Assembly (NCBI GenBank): GCA_026874595.1
Contig: CM049318.1
Location: 43,442,456-43,506,455, forward strand
Length of the DNA stretch: 64,000 nucleotides
Source: Sipunculus nudus
Taxonomy: Eukaryota; Annelida; Sipuncula; Golfingiida; Sipunculidae
Direction of reading: 5' to 3'
In this document: positions 22,292 through 34,500 of the stretch, one piece after another
Numbering within the stretch: position 1 is the first letter of the stretch
How the letters are laid out: each line of letters begins with the position of its first letter
Translations under genes and position numbers: made by a program
The notes under the pieces: generated by a model
The model's database searches: none
Told to the model about the DNA's origin: nothing
Seen by the model: the letters and a program-made list of their open reading frames with translations, nothing else

Positions 22292-22556
22292 AAGGCCCAG
22301 TTTAGAATCTGGCCCAATTTAAAACTGGGCCAGCCCAGATCAAAATATTGATTTGGACTGGCCCAGATCAAAATTCTTATCTGGGTCAGACCAGTTTTAA
22401 ACTGGGCTTCCCAGATTAAAATTTTGATCTGGGCCAGTCCAGATTACAATCCTGTGGTGAAGACTTCAGGATTTAAATCTGGTCTGGACTGTTTTCAAAC
22501 TGGGCCAGCCTAGATTAGAATTTTGATCTGGGCCGGTCAAGTTTAAAATCCTGTGG
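22291..22556. repeat. Cluster of inverted CTGGGCCAG / CCAGATTAAAATTTTGATCTGG repeats
   Basis: Short modules repeat about six to eight times in both orientations: a GC core (CTGGGCCAG or CTGGCCCAG) separated by AT stretches such as AGATCAAAAT and TTTTGATCT. The segment 22311-22349 can fold almost completely on itself around AATATT. It lies in the intron just upstream of the C1GALT1 exon. It has no coding potential and resembles no named family I know. Confidence 0.8.
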
Positions 22557-23680
22557 TGGACATGTGTGACATGTACATTTACAAAGCAAGTACTAAAAAT
22601 TTTGAAAAAGTACCAGTAACACAAACATCACTACTGGCATTGATGTACACTTTGCAAGAATTATTGCAGTTGGCATAACCAGTCTTGTGTATGTGAAAGC
22701 TCTTGAAGATGTATGGACATGCAAAATTTCAGGCAGATACTTTTAACCAATCTTGAGCTATGTGCACAGAAGCATGAAACCCAAACAATGTCAGTGGTCC
22801 CACAAGTCTTGTATTCAACTAGACTATTTGAGATGTATGGACCTGCACAATTTCAGGCTGAAAGGTCAAATTATTCCTGAGAAATAAGTGGGGACAAACA
22901 CTGTGCAAAAATTATTATGGTAGGTGGCGCCAACAGTCTTGTATATGACAAAGCTCTACAAGATATATAGACATGCACAATTTCAGGCGATTATATAAAA
23001 TCCCTTCTGAGATATAAGACATACACTGTGCTAAAATCATGGTGGCGATACAAGACTTGTGTATGAGAAAGCCATCAAAAATGCATAGGCAGGCCAAAAT
23101 TTTAGGCTGATACATCACACTCCTCAGTCAGGGGCACTCAGATAACCTAGATCTACTAAGGAAGGCAGTTGCACTTGCACCCAAGTGAACCAAAACTTAT
23201 TTGCAGGTGCAGCTAATACACTGAGTGAACTCTTGACCTGTACCTGGCTGCAATGAGTGAATTTTGACCTGTTGTCAAATCTAATAATTTTGGCTGTTAA
23301 ATAGATACAGACTGAATGTTTTCCTGTTGTCAAATTTATCTGAAATGGTTGGCAGTCTGCCAAGCTATTTATAGATACAGACAACATCTTGGCCTGTTGT
23401 CAAATCTGTTTACACATACTGACAGACTTTGGCTACATTGCTTTTTTCATGCTGACATATTCATAAGATTTTTTGTTTTGAATAATATTTTATAACAAAT
23501 ACCCATTAAAAGCAAAATCAGATCTATATAAACTTCAATAAAGGACACCTAAGAATAAATTTTGTGCAATGTTACAGAATTATAAACATCAGTTTTGCAG
23601 AAGCAGACTTTTGAAGCCCCTCAGTTTGATAGAGTCTCAATTGGCCACAAGACCAACTTCAGCTTTCCATGACTCTACCA
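22557..23680 (+). repeat. Degenerate array of about 120-bp units, family II-type interior
   Basis: The phrase CCAGTCTTGTGTATG or close variants recurs near 22680, 22800, 22935 and 23050, with half-palindromes such as GGTGGCGCCAAC at 22922. It is followed by 60-70-bp units around GTTGTCAAATCT and AGTCTGCCAAGC to about 23410, then diffuse family II phrases. No gene. Confidence 0.6.
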
Positions 23681-23963
23681 ACAAGTGACCCATGGGTCAT
23701 GACGCTCAGCTGCCAAGCATGACTTGTGACATCATGGGCTGTGATTCACCATTTCCAGTCAAACTGTTGAAGAACCTATATGCCAATTCTGTTGAAACGT
23801 TCTACGTTGACATAAATATATATCATATGTCTGGTTAAAACACAGTCAATTCATGGACCGAGGAAAAATGTATGGTTGCTGAGCTATCAGGAACTAATCC
23901 TACAGCTTGCTTGATACCTGTCAGTCTCAAAAGGAATCCCACACAGGCCAAATGTAAGATCAA
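23681..23963 (+). mobile_element. Family I 5' fragment, same subfamily as 55216
   Basis: ACAAGTGACCCATGGGTCAT and GCTCAGCTG, then about 270 bp closely matching 55216-55500 (GCCAAGCATGAC, CCAGTCAAA, GAGCTATCAGGAAC-type). It breaks off into family II sequence. The left flank ACTCTACCA matches a family II phrase. Confidence 0.75.
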
Positions 23964-24169
23964 ACTAGAAATCGGGTAGTAGACAAGCGACTACGTGTAT
24001 CCTCCGAAATCAGAGTGGGACAGGTGAAGTGAGGCATGGATTGAGTAACAAGGGGAAATAGAGTGAGGTGTGTTGCATATAAGCATGGATGTCTGCAGCC
24101 TAAATGTGTATGTAGGTTGTGCTACCTACCACAAAATCCACAAAGCCATCAACGTTGTATACAAATGCA
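23964..24169 (+). mobile_element. Family II fragment
   Basis: Matches the segment before the 278-bp arrays in other family II copies (GGGTAGTAGACAAGCGACTA, CAGAGTGGGACAGGTGAAG), with a decayed palindrome GTAGGTTGTGCTACC at 24113. Confidence 0.65.
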
Positions 24170-27100
24170 ACTAGAATATCGGCAGAAGCTGACAAAAGCC
24201 CTCAGCCAAAAGAACAGTGTTTTTAGGCGGTAACAGTAACAAGTATGAAATATTTATTCTCACATGGATGTATATCTGTACATGTCTCAGTTATAAATTT
24301 AAACTGGAGAGGTATGTACCATGTTTCATAACAATCCACCAAAAGCTTCCTGAGAAATAAGCTCCTAAGTTTTACTCTATTCTAAGCTAGGTGACCTTGA
24401 AAAGTAGGTCAATAACTTTGGAGACATCCTGCTCACAAGGCAAAAGTTGAAAAATCCAGGAAAAATTCATTCAAAATCAGAAATCATAGGTAGCGCCCCC
24501 TTACTAGTGAAGCAGGTACAGACCATCACTCCCTATAATTATAGTAAGTTTTGTAAAAAAAATCCACCCAATGGTTCCTGAGAAATAAGCTTGTAATTGT
24601 TTTTTAAAATCGGCTCTAAAACGTAGAACAAGGGACCTATGGGTCACTACGCTCATCTGTTATATATGATAAAAAAATATTATTTAGAAATGAGGCACAT
24701 GCTGGTTTTGTGTGGTAATAAATATAAGCTGTATTATGAGTTGTTGTTGTTTAGCTTATGTATGATTTTGATAGTACCTTTGGAGACAGGGAAGAGGATT
24801 GATTTCATTTATTTTATTAACAAATGGAGTACTACTGTCACACAGATTTTGACTTGGCCATATAACTTAAAAGCAGAACATATAATATAAGAGTTTAACT
24901 ATTTATTAAAAAAATTACAAATATTGTCCCAAATATAATTTTTATTAAAAATAATAAGAGAATCGTATGATTTTTTAAAATGAAATATAACTGATATGAT
25001 TATTTAAATAATATTAAAGAATATATTCATGAATGCATTCATGAATACATTTTGAAAGTATCTGCACGAGTATTCATATACTTTCATTTTTACCTGAATT
25101 CCCATTCTTTATGCAAGAAATTTAATGGAGTACATAATCATATTCGTATTTAAATACAATTACAAAGTATTCGCACCATGTCTGGTATTTATTCAGTTTT
25201 CACCAAACAATAATGTTGAGAATCCAGAATATACAAAATTCACACATTTAAATAATGATCATAAGTACCTGGTTTTATGGCTTTTATTTATATTAAAAAA
25301 TAACTGTAAAAAATTCATTCTGGACTTATTTCACATCAATGTACACACTAGACACAGTAGGAATCTAGATTAATATTATCAACTGCATCTTTGTCTATCA
25401 TTAATTTCCTTCATATAATCCCTAATGATTAGTACTGAATAATATGATTTACTTCTTTATCATTAAAATTGAACTGAAAATGCCATAGGTGACTGCATGG
25501 TGTTATTTGGAATATGTGACATTCTACCCATCGATACAAGATTCTTATATCATCAGTAACTGCAAGTTAATTTCCTGTTATTATAAACTAACAAATTCCT
25601 TTTCTATTTTTCTTTAATTTGTTATTAAAAACCAATAAAAATTTATTAATTTATTGTTTATTGTTATGTTGTTGGTTAAAACGACTAGATGAGTTGGGTT
25701 GGACACCTGGATCAACTGTGGCTGGCCATAAGCTGCCTGGAATCTCGCCTCAAGCGTGCATAATTTGATGAAAGGTCAACAAGGTCAACATACAGGTGAC
25801 TCAAGAGGGGCTGGAGAGAGCCAAAGTCTGACAGGGTCTCATAAAAACATTAATAAAGGTACAATATTTGGCCAATTTCTTTAAGCTTTCTAAACTAAAA
25901 AGCTGAAATCCTTATGTGTGCATGATATGAAAATTATATCAACAGTGCTCACGGGAAACAAACGTGCCATGGTCACAGTTGGGCAAAATTTAAGGTACTA
26001 ATTTTATATTTATACTAATAACTTATAAAATTTGAAAAATTCAGAACTAATTTTGGGTATTCAATTGAATCTTGATTAAATAATGTTACATCCCTGACAA
26101 AAAAATCTCTAGCTTCAGCAATGCCCTTGTTAAGGGAGTAAATATATTTCTTGATTTTTTACAAAGTGCATTATGTTTGGGCCCATAACTTAAAACAATT
26201 ATGCAATACTGACATCATTCTGGCATGTGCATAGCGAATGTATAGAAAAATATGTATATTATTTATGATTAAAGTTCAGTGGTTTTGATATTAGGCAGTC
26301 TTAAAGTGTAACAATGGGTTTTTAATGGAAAAATGAAGTTTTTCATTGATATCTCGAAGGAATTAAGTCCTAGTGACCAAATTCTTGGCATGGTAGGGGA
26401 TTTTGGAGAAATCTAACTGTATGCCAAATTTAAGGAACTTAGAGCTGAAGCTCGGGAGCTGAGCTCTAGCAAACTGCATAACACTAGCAATATGTGACAT
26501 GGTGCTTGAAAACTTGAATAAAATCTACAGTTTTTGATCAACTGATTTCAAAGTTTTGGTGTTAACAGTTGAAATGCTAACAAAAACATGCTGTGAAAAT
26601 TAAATCCACAGCAGTTACAGCAAAAAAAGTGCCATGGTCAAAGTTGGGCAAAATTTAAGGTACCAATTTTTTATTTTTGCTAATATTTTAAAAAATTTAA
26701 AAGATTTTGATCTAATTTTGGGTATACAATTTAATTTTGATTAATAAAAGTAATATTACTGGAAAAAAAGTGCTTAGCTTTAACAAGTTTTGTGTTAAGT
26801 GATAAAATTTCTTTCCTGATTATTTACAAAATGCATTATGTTTGGGCCCATAACTTTTTTAATTTATATAATACAGACCTAATTTCTGGCATGTATATAG
26901 GAATTATATAGAGGATTATTTATAGGAAATATGAGGAAAAACAGATGAGTGGTTTTGATATTAGGCAGTCCTGAAGTGTGAATATAGGTTTTAAATAAAA
27001 AACTGAGGTTTTTCCTTAATTTCTCAAAGGAATGAAGTCACAAAGACCCAGTTTTCAGCTTGGTAGGAGATCTTGGGGACATCTAACATTATGCTGAATT

Positions 27101-27737
27101 TTGGATTCCTAGGTCTTACGGTTTCAAAACGTGCCACATCTACGGACGGACGGACGGACGGACAGACGGACGGACGACGGACCACGACTATAGCTCAGAT
27201 GACTTATAGTCAGCTGAGCTAAAAATAGGTCCAGGTCACCCATCTTTGAACTTGAACGAGATTTTCTTGATGTACATCTTCACCAAGGAAATAAAATTCC
27301 TACAGTGAAACCTTTTAGAGATATCCCGCTCACAAGGCCAAAGTGGAAAAATCCGAGAAAAATTCATAAAAAATCAGAAAACTGTAGGTGGCGCCCCCTT
27401 ACTTGTGCAGCAGGTTCAGACCATCAGTCCCAATGATCACAGTAAGTTTTGTGAAAATCCTTCCAATGGTTCCTGAGAAATAAGCTTCTACCGGTAAGTG
27501 TTTTTCTATAATTTGCTATAAAACGTAGAAAAGTAGGTCAAGGTCACCCATCTTCGAACTTTACCAAGATTTTGTCAAGACACATCTTCAACGAAGAAAT
27601 AAAATTTCTATGGTGAATCCTTTTAGAGATATCCCGCTCACAAGGTAAAAGTTAACGGACGCCAGACGGACAGACGGATGGACGGACAGCTTGGGTGTCG
27701 ACAATAGCCCATCAGCCTAAGGACTGAGGGCTAAAAA
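24170..27737 (+). mobile_element. Family IV element split by a family I insertion
   Basis: 5' end ACTAGAATATCGGCAGAAGC. 3' (GGAC)n at about 27664-27688 and hairpin 27706-27732. Without the insert at 24628-27225 it is about 970 bp, close to the 1033-bp copy at 19888. Palindrome variants GGTAGCGCCCCC at about 24490 and GGTGGCGCCCCC at 27387. Confidence 0.8.
24628..27225 (+). mobile_element. Complete 2.6-kb family I element, copy 2, nested in family IV
   Basis: ACAAGGGACCTATGGGTCAC to (GGAC)n at 27142-27180 and a perfect-looking hairpin at 27192-27220 plus AAAAA. Left flank CTCTAAAACGTAGA and right flank TAGGTCCAGGTCACCC are adjacent in the related sequence at 20703-20736, which is thus a paralogous empty site. 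Confidence 0.9.
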
Positions 27738-28264
27738 GTCAAACCACTGCCCAGATATGAGTGATTTTATTCCATGGCAGACAAACAGACCCTGTGCAAA
27801 ACTAGTTGCAGGTGGCCCCAACAGTTTTGCGTATGATAAAGAGCTATGTGAGATCTATACACATGCAAAATATTGGCCCAATTAGCCAAAGGGTTCCAGA
27901 GATATGTTCTTGGATGTCTGCAGCTTAAACGTGATGTCGGCGGCGCCACCTGTCATAAAATCAAGAAAGCTGTCCAAGATGTATACACATGCAAAATTTC
28001 AGGTCGATAGGTCCAACCAATGCAGAGATACGAGCCTTTTATCCCAAGGCAGATGAACAGATGGACACTGTGCAAAAATCTAAGAAAATGCAGTTGGAAA
28101 AAAAATAAACAAATGATGACTGATGATTGATTATTTGCAAAACATTTGGTGATACTAGCTGCTGCCACTTTTGATATAGGTATGGTTAACTAGAGATGAC
28201 GCACGACGCACTGACGCATGATGGACAATGCAGCAACATTGCATAAGCTCACAGGTTCACTAAA
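27738..28264 (+). mobile_element. Family II 3' part with degraded 278-bp units
   Basis: Contains GGTGGCCCCAACAG at 27811 and GGCGGCGCCACCTGTC near 27940, then family II interior and a 3' end at about 28235-28264 (GCATAAGCTCACAGGTT). Confidence 0.65.
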
Positions 28265-28301
28265 AATCTGATAACTTTTTAGATGACAAATCTTTTGCAA
28301 A
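28265..28301 (+). mobile_element. Family II fragment left of a nested insertion
   Basis: TTTTTAGATGACAAATCTTTTGCAA is cut at its A run by the family I element at 28302. The matching right part resumes at 37084. Confidence 0.65.
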
Positions 28302-28530
28302 ACAAGGGACCCATGGGTCACATCGCTCAGCTGAATTTTGGAAAATTTTAGTAACTGCAAAATATTTTTATTTCTTTTGGTTTTTCATGTATATTATCAT
28401 TAGAAAAGCTATGAAAAAATGGCTCTGCTAAAATGAAACTCTGTAATTTATAGAGCTAAACCATTTAGTGATGCACCAAGGGAACAAATAGGCCTACGTT
28501 AAGTGTTATATAAAAGTAACATTTCATAAA

Positions 28531-31500
28531 ACAAGTGACCCAGGGGTCATGACGCTCAGCTGACCAGGAAGACATTGACAAAAGTAATTTTATCATCTGA
28601 ATGTCAAATTTGAATGAAATACTTTTTCCAAACTTGACCTTTTGTATAAAATCATCCAATATTCATTGGGGTACTATGGAGCTCTGTAGCATGAAGGATA
28701 TGGGTAACAGACACCTATTTTCAAGGTTTACAATATGACTTTTCAGGGGTCTCCCAGCATGTCAAAAAATAAAATTCTCGGTCCAGTTATTATGATTTGT
28801 GCCCTGTTAACAGATGACCAAATGTTTATTCTGGGGGGTATTTCAAAGCCGCATAGGATGAAGGATATGGGTAACAGAGATGTAATTTCAGGTGCACAAG
28901 GAGACTTTTCAGGGGCCTCCCAGCATATCAAGAAAGGAGATTCTAGGTCAAGTCATTATAATTTGTGCTCTGTTAACAGATGACTTAATCTTTACTCTGG
29001 GGAGTACTTCGGAGCCCCAGAGCATGAAGGATATGGGTAACAGAGACCTAATTTTAGGTTTCCAAGATGTTTCATGGACCTCCCTGCATGTTAAGAAAGA
29101 AGATTCTAGGTCAAGTCATTATGATTTTTTGGCCTGTTAACAGATGACCAAATGTTTAAAGGTCTCAAAAATCAAGAAAAAAATTCTTAAAAAATCAAAA
29201 TACAGGTGGCACCACCAGTCTACAGAAACTGATGAAACAAGCCATTATCAATACAAATGTAGACAATCATGGTGATCAATGCATTAGTTAGTGCATCAAT
29301 TTTTGCATTATTCTGGGAGGAACTTCCGAGCCTCATAGCTGAAAGGATATCAGTAACAGAGACCTTGTATCAGGTTTCCATATTGACTTTTTATGACCGT
29401 CCTTGCATGTCATGACAGAAGATTCTAGGTCCAGTTGATATTATTTGTGCCCTGTTAACAGATGACCAAATCTTAAAAGGTTTCAAAAATAGAGAAAAAA
29501 AACTTTAAAAAATCGAAAAAATACAGGTGGCGCCACCAGAATGCAGAAACTGATGAAACATTTCATGATCAATATCCATGCAAAGAATCATGGTGATCAA
29601 TATAATAATTGTTCAGATACTTGAGCTTTTGTATCAAATTTTCCATTATTCTGGGGGGTACTTCGGAGCCCCATAGCTCAGAGGTTATGGGTAACAGAGA
29701 CCTAATTTCAAGTTTTTAAGGAGACTTTTCATGGGCCTCTCAGCATGTCAAGAGAGAAGATTCTAGGTCCAGTTGTTACCATTTGTGCCATGTTAACAGA
29801 TGACCGCATCTTATGAGGTCTCAAAAATAGAGAAAAAAATTCGTAAAAATAAAAATAAATACAGGTGGCGCCACCATACTGCAGAAACTGATGACACATT
29901 CCATGATCAATATCCATGCAAAGAATCATGGTGATCACTGCAATAGTTGTTTAGATACTTGAGCTTTTGTATCAAATTTTCCATTATTCTGGAGGGTACT
30001 TCGGAGCCCCATAGCTCAAAGGTTATGGGTAACAGAGACCTAATTTCAGGTTTCCAAAGAGACTTTTTATGGGCCTCCCTGCATGTCAAGAGAGAAGATT
30101 CTAGGTGTAGTCGTTACGATTTGTGCCCTGTTAACAGATGGCCACATCTTCAAAGGTCTCGAAAAAAGAGAAAAAAATAGAGGAAAAATTTGAAAAAAAT
30201 ACAGGTGGCGCCACAAGTCTGCAGGAACTGACGGACCATCTCATGATCAATATGTATGCCAAAAATCATGACCATCAGTGATGTAGTTATTGAGATATTG
30301 AAGTTTTTGTATGAAATTTTTGACTACTCTGGGAGGGGGGTACTTAAGGGCCCCATAGCTCGAAGTATATGGTTAACAGAGACCTAATTTCAGGTTTCCA
30401 TGGAGAATTTTCATGGGTCTCCCTGTGTGTCAAGAATGAAGATTCTAGGTCCAGTTTTAATGATTTGTGCCCTGTTAACAGATGTTCATATCTTTAAAGG
30501 TCTCAAAAATAGATAAAACATTCGTAAAAAAAAAAAACCCAAACAAATACAGGTTGTGCCACTAGTCTGCAGGAACTGATGGAACACCTCTTGATCAATA
30601 GTTATGCCAAAAATATTGACCATCAGTCAAGTAGTTAATGAGATATTGAAGTTTTTGTATGAAATTTTGGACTTTTCTGGGGGGTACTTTGGGGCCCCAT
30701 AGCTCGAAGGATATGGGTAACAGAGACCTAATTTCTGGTTTCCATGGAGAATTTTTATAGGTCTCTCAGTGTATTGAGAATGAAGATTCTAGGTCCAGTC
30801 GTTATGATTTGTGCCATGCTAACAGATGACAGCATCCTTAAAGGTCTCAAAAACAGAGGAAGAAATCGTAAAAAAATCAAACAATATAGGTGGCGCCACC
30901 AGTCTGCAGGAACTGATGGAACATCTCATAATCAATATGTATGCCAAAAATCATGACCATCAGTGATGTAGTTATTAAGACATTGAAGTTTTTGTATGAA
31001 ATTTTTTACTACTCTGGGGGGGTACTTTGGGGCCCCATAGCTCGAAGGATATGGGTAACAGAGACCTTATTTCTGGTACCATGGAGACTTTTCATAGGTC
31101 TTCTAGTGTGTCGAGAATGAAGATTCTAGGTCCAGTCGTTACGATTTGTGCCTTGCTAACAGATGACAGCATCCTTAAAGGTCTCAAAAATAGAGGAAAA
31201 AATCGTAAAAAATCGAACAATACAGGTGGCGCCACCAGTCTGCAGGAACAGATGACACATCTCATGATCAATAGTTATGCCACAAATCATGACCATCAGT
31301 CAAGTAGTTAATGAGATATTGAAGTTTTTGTATGAAATTTTTTACTTTTCTTGGGGGTAATCTGGGGCTCCATAGCTCGAAGAATATGGGTAACAGAGAC
31401 CTAATTTTGGTTTCCATGGAGACTTTTCGTAGGTCTCTCAGTGTGTTGAGAATGAAGATTCTAGGTCCAGTCATTATGATTTGTGCCACGTTAACAGATG

Positions 31501-34500
31501 ACAGCATCCTTAAAGGTCTCAAAAACAGAAGAAAAAATCGTAAAAAATCGAACAATACAGGTGGCGCCACAAGTCTGCAGGAACTGATGGAACATCTCAT
31601 AATTAATATGTATGCCAAAAATCATGACCATCAGTGATGTAGTTATTGAGATATTGAAGTTTTTGTATGAAATTTTTGACTACTCTGGGGAGGGGGGGGG
31701 GGGGGTACTTTGGGGCCCAATAGCTCGAAGGATATGGTTAACAGAGACCTAATTTCTGGTTTCCAAGGATATTTTTCATGGACCTCTCAGTGTGTCAAGA
31801 ATGAAGATTCTAGGTCCAGTAGTTACGATTTGTGCCATGCTAACAGATGACAGCATCCTTAAAGGTCTCAAAAATAGAGGAAAAAATCGTAAAAAAACAA
31901 ATGATAAAGGTGGCACCACCAGTCTGCAGGAAGTGATGACACATCTCATGATCAATAGTTATGCCACAAATCATGACCATCAGTCAAGTAGTTAATGAGA
32001 TATTGAAGTTTTTGTATGAAATTTTTTACTTTTCTTGGGGGTAATTTGGGGCTCCATAGCTCGAAGAATATGGGTAACAGAGACCTAATTTCTGGATTCC
32101 ATGGAGACTTTTCATAGGACTCTCAGTGTGTTGAGAATGAAGATTCTAGGTCCATTCGTTATGATTTGTGCCACGTTAACAGATGACAGCATCCTTAAAG
32201 TTCTAAAAAATAGAGGAAAAAAATCGTAAAAAATCAAACAATACAGGTGGCGCCACAAGTCTGCAGGAACTGACGGACCATCTCATGATCAATATGTATG
32301 CCAAAAATCATGACCATCAGTGATGTAGTTATTGAGATATTGAAGTTTTTGTATGAAATTTTTGACTACTCTGGGAGGGGGGTACTTAAGGGCCCCATAG
32401 CTCGAAGTATATGGTTAACAGAGACCTAATTTCTGGTTTCCAAGGATATTTTTCATGGACCTCACAGTGTGTCAAGAATTAAGATTCTAGGTCCAGTCTT
32501 TATGATTTGTGCCTTGTTAACAGATGTTTACATTTTGAAAGGTCTCAAAAATAGAGAAAAAAATTCGTAAAAAATCGAAAAATACAGGTGGCACCACCAG
32601 TCTTCAGGAACTGATGGAACCTCTCATGATCAATATGTATGCCAAACATCATGACCATCAGTCAAGTAGTTAATGAGATATTGAAGTTTTTGTATGAAAT
32701 TTTGGACTTTTTTTAGGGGGTACTTTGGGGCCCCATAGCTCGAAGGATATGGGTAACAGAGACCTAATTTCTGGTTTCCATGGAGACTTTTTATAGGTCT
32801 CTCAGTGTGTCGAGAATGAAGATTCTAAGTCCAGTCGTTATGATTTGTGCCTTGTTAACAGATGTTCACATTTTTAAAGGTCTCAAAAATAGAGAAAAAA
32901 ATTCGTAAAAAATCGAAAAATACAGGTGGCGCCACCAGTCTTCAGGAACTGATGGAACCTTTCATGATCAATATGTATGCCAAAAATATTGACCATCAGT
33001 CAAGTAGTTAATGAGATATTGAAGTTTTTGTATGAAATTTTGGACTTTTCTGGGGGGTACTTTGGGGCCCCATAGCTCGAAGGATATGGGTAACAGAGAC
33101 CTAATTTCTGGTTTCCATGGAGACTTTTTATAGGTCTCTCAGTGTATTGAGAATGAAGATTCTAGGTCCAGTCGTTATGATTTGTGCCATGCTAACAGAT
33201 GACAGCATCCTTAAAGGTCTCAAAAATAGAGGAAAAAATCGTAAAAAATCGAACAATACAGGTGGCGCCACAAGTCTGCAGGAACTGATGGAACATCTCA
33301 TAATTAATATGTATGCCAAAAATCATGACCATCAGTGATGTAGTTATTGAGATATTGAAGTTTTTGTATGAAATTTTTGACTACTCTGGGGAGGGGGGGT
33401 GGTACTTTGGGGCCCAATAGCTCGAAGGATATGGGTAACAGAGACCTAATTTCTGGTTTCCATGGAGACTTTTTATAGGTCTCTCAGTGTGTCGAGAATG
33501 AAGATTCTAGGTCCAGTCGTTACGATTTGTGCCTTGCTAACAGATGACAGCATCCTTAAAGGTCTCAAAAATAGAGGAAAAAATCGTAAAAAATCGAACG
33601 ATACAGGTGGCGCCACCAGTCTGCAGGAACAGATGACACATCTCATGATCAATAGTTATGCCACAAATCATGACCATCAGTCAAGTAGTTAATGAGATAT
33701 TGAAGTTTTTGTATGAAATTTTTTACTTTTCTTGGGGGTAATCTGGGGCTCCATAGCTCGAAGAATATGGGTAACAGAGACCTAATTTTGGTTTCCATGG
33801 AGACTTTTCATAGGTCTCTCAGTGTGTTGAGAATGAAGATTCTAGGTCCAGTCATTATGATTTGTGCCACGTTAACAGATGACAGCATCCTTAAAGGTCT
33901 CAAAAACAGAAGAAAAAATCGTAAAAAATCGAACAATACAGGTGGCGCCACAAGTCTGCAGGAACTGATGGAACATCTCATAATTAATATGTATGCCAAA
34001 AATCATGACCATCAGTGATGTAGTTATTGAGATATTGAAGTTTTTGTATGAAATTTTTGACTACTCTGGGGAGGGGGGGGGGGGTACTTTGGGGCCCAAT
34101 AGCTCGAAGGATATGGTTAACAGAGACCTAATTTCTGGTTTCCAAGGATATTTTTCATGGACCTCTCAGTGTGTCAAGAATGAAGATTCTAGGTCCAGTA
34201 GTTACGATTTGTGCCATGCTAACAGATGACAGCATCCTTAAAGGTCTCAAAAATAGAGGAAAAAATCGTAAAAAAACGAACGATAAAGGTGGCACCACCA
34301 GTCTGCAGGAAGTGATGACACATCTCATGATCAATAGTTATGCCACAAATCATGACCATCAGTCAAGTAGTTAATGAGATATTGAAGTTTTTGTATGAAA
34401 TTTTTTACTTTTCTTGGGGGTAATTTGGGGCTCCATAGCTCGAAGAATATGGGTAACAGAGACCTAATTTCTGGATTCCATGGAGACTTTTCATAGGACT

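Noticed and set aside
30744..34374. Repeated frames of 60-116 residues with MKILGPVV.ICA.LTDDSILKGLKNR on plus and matching minus-strand frames
   Set aside because: They follow the 340-bp unit, break at different points in each unit, and exist on both strands. This is translated repeat, not a protein repeat.
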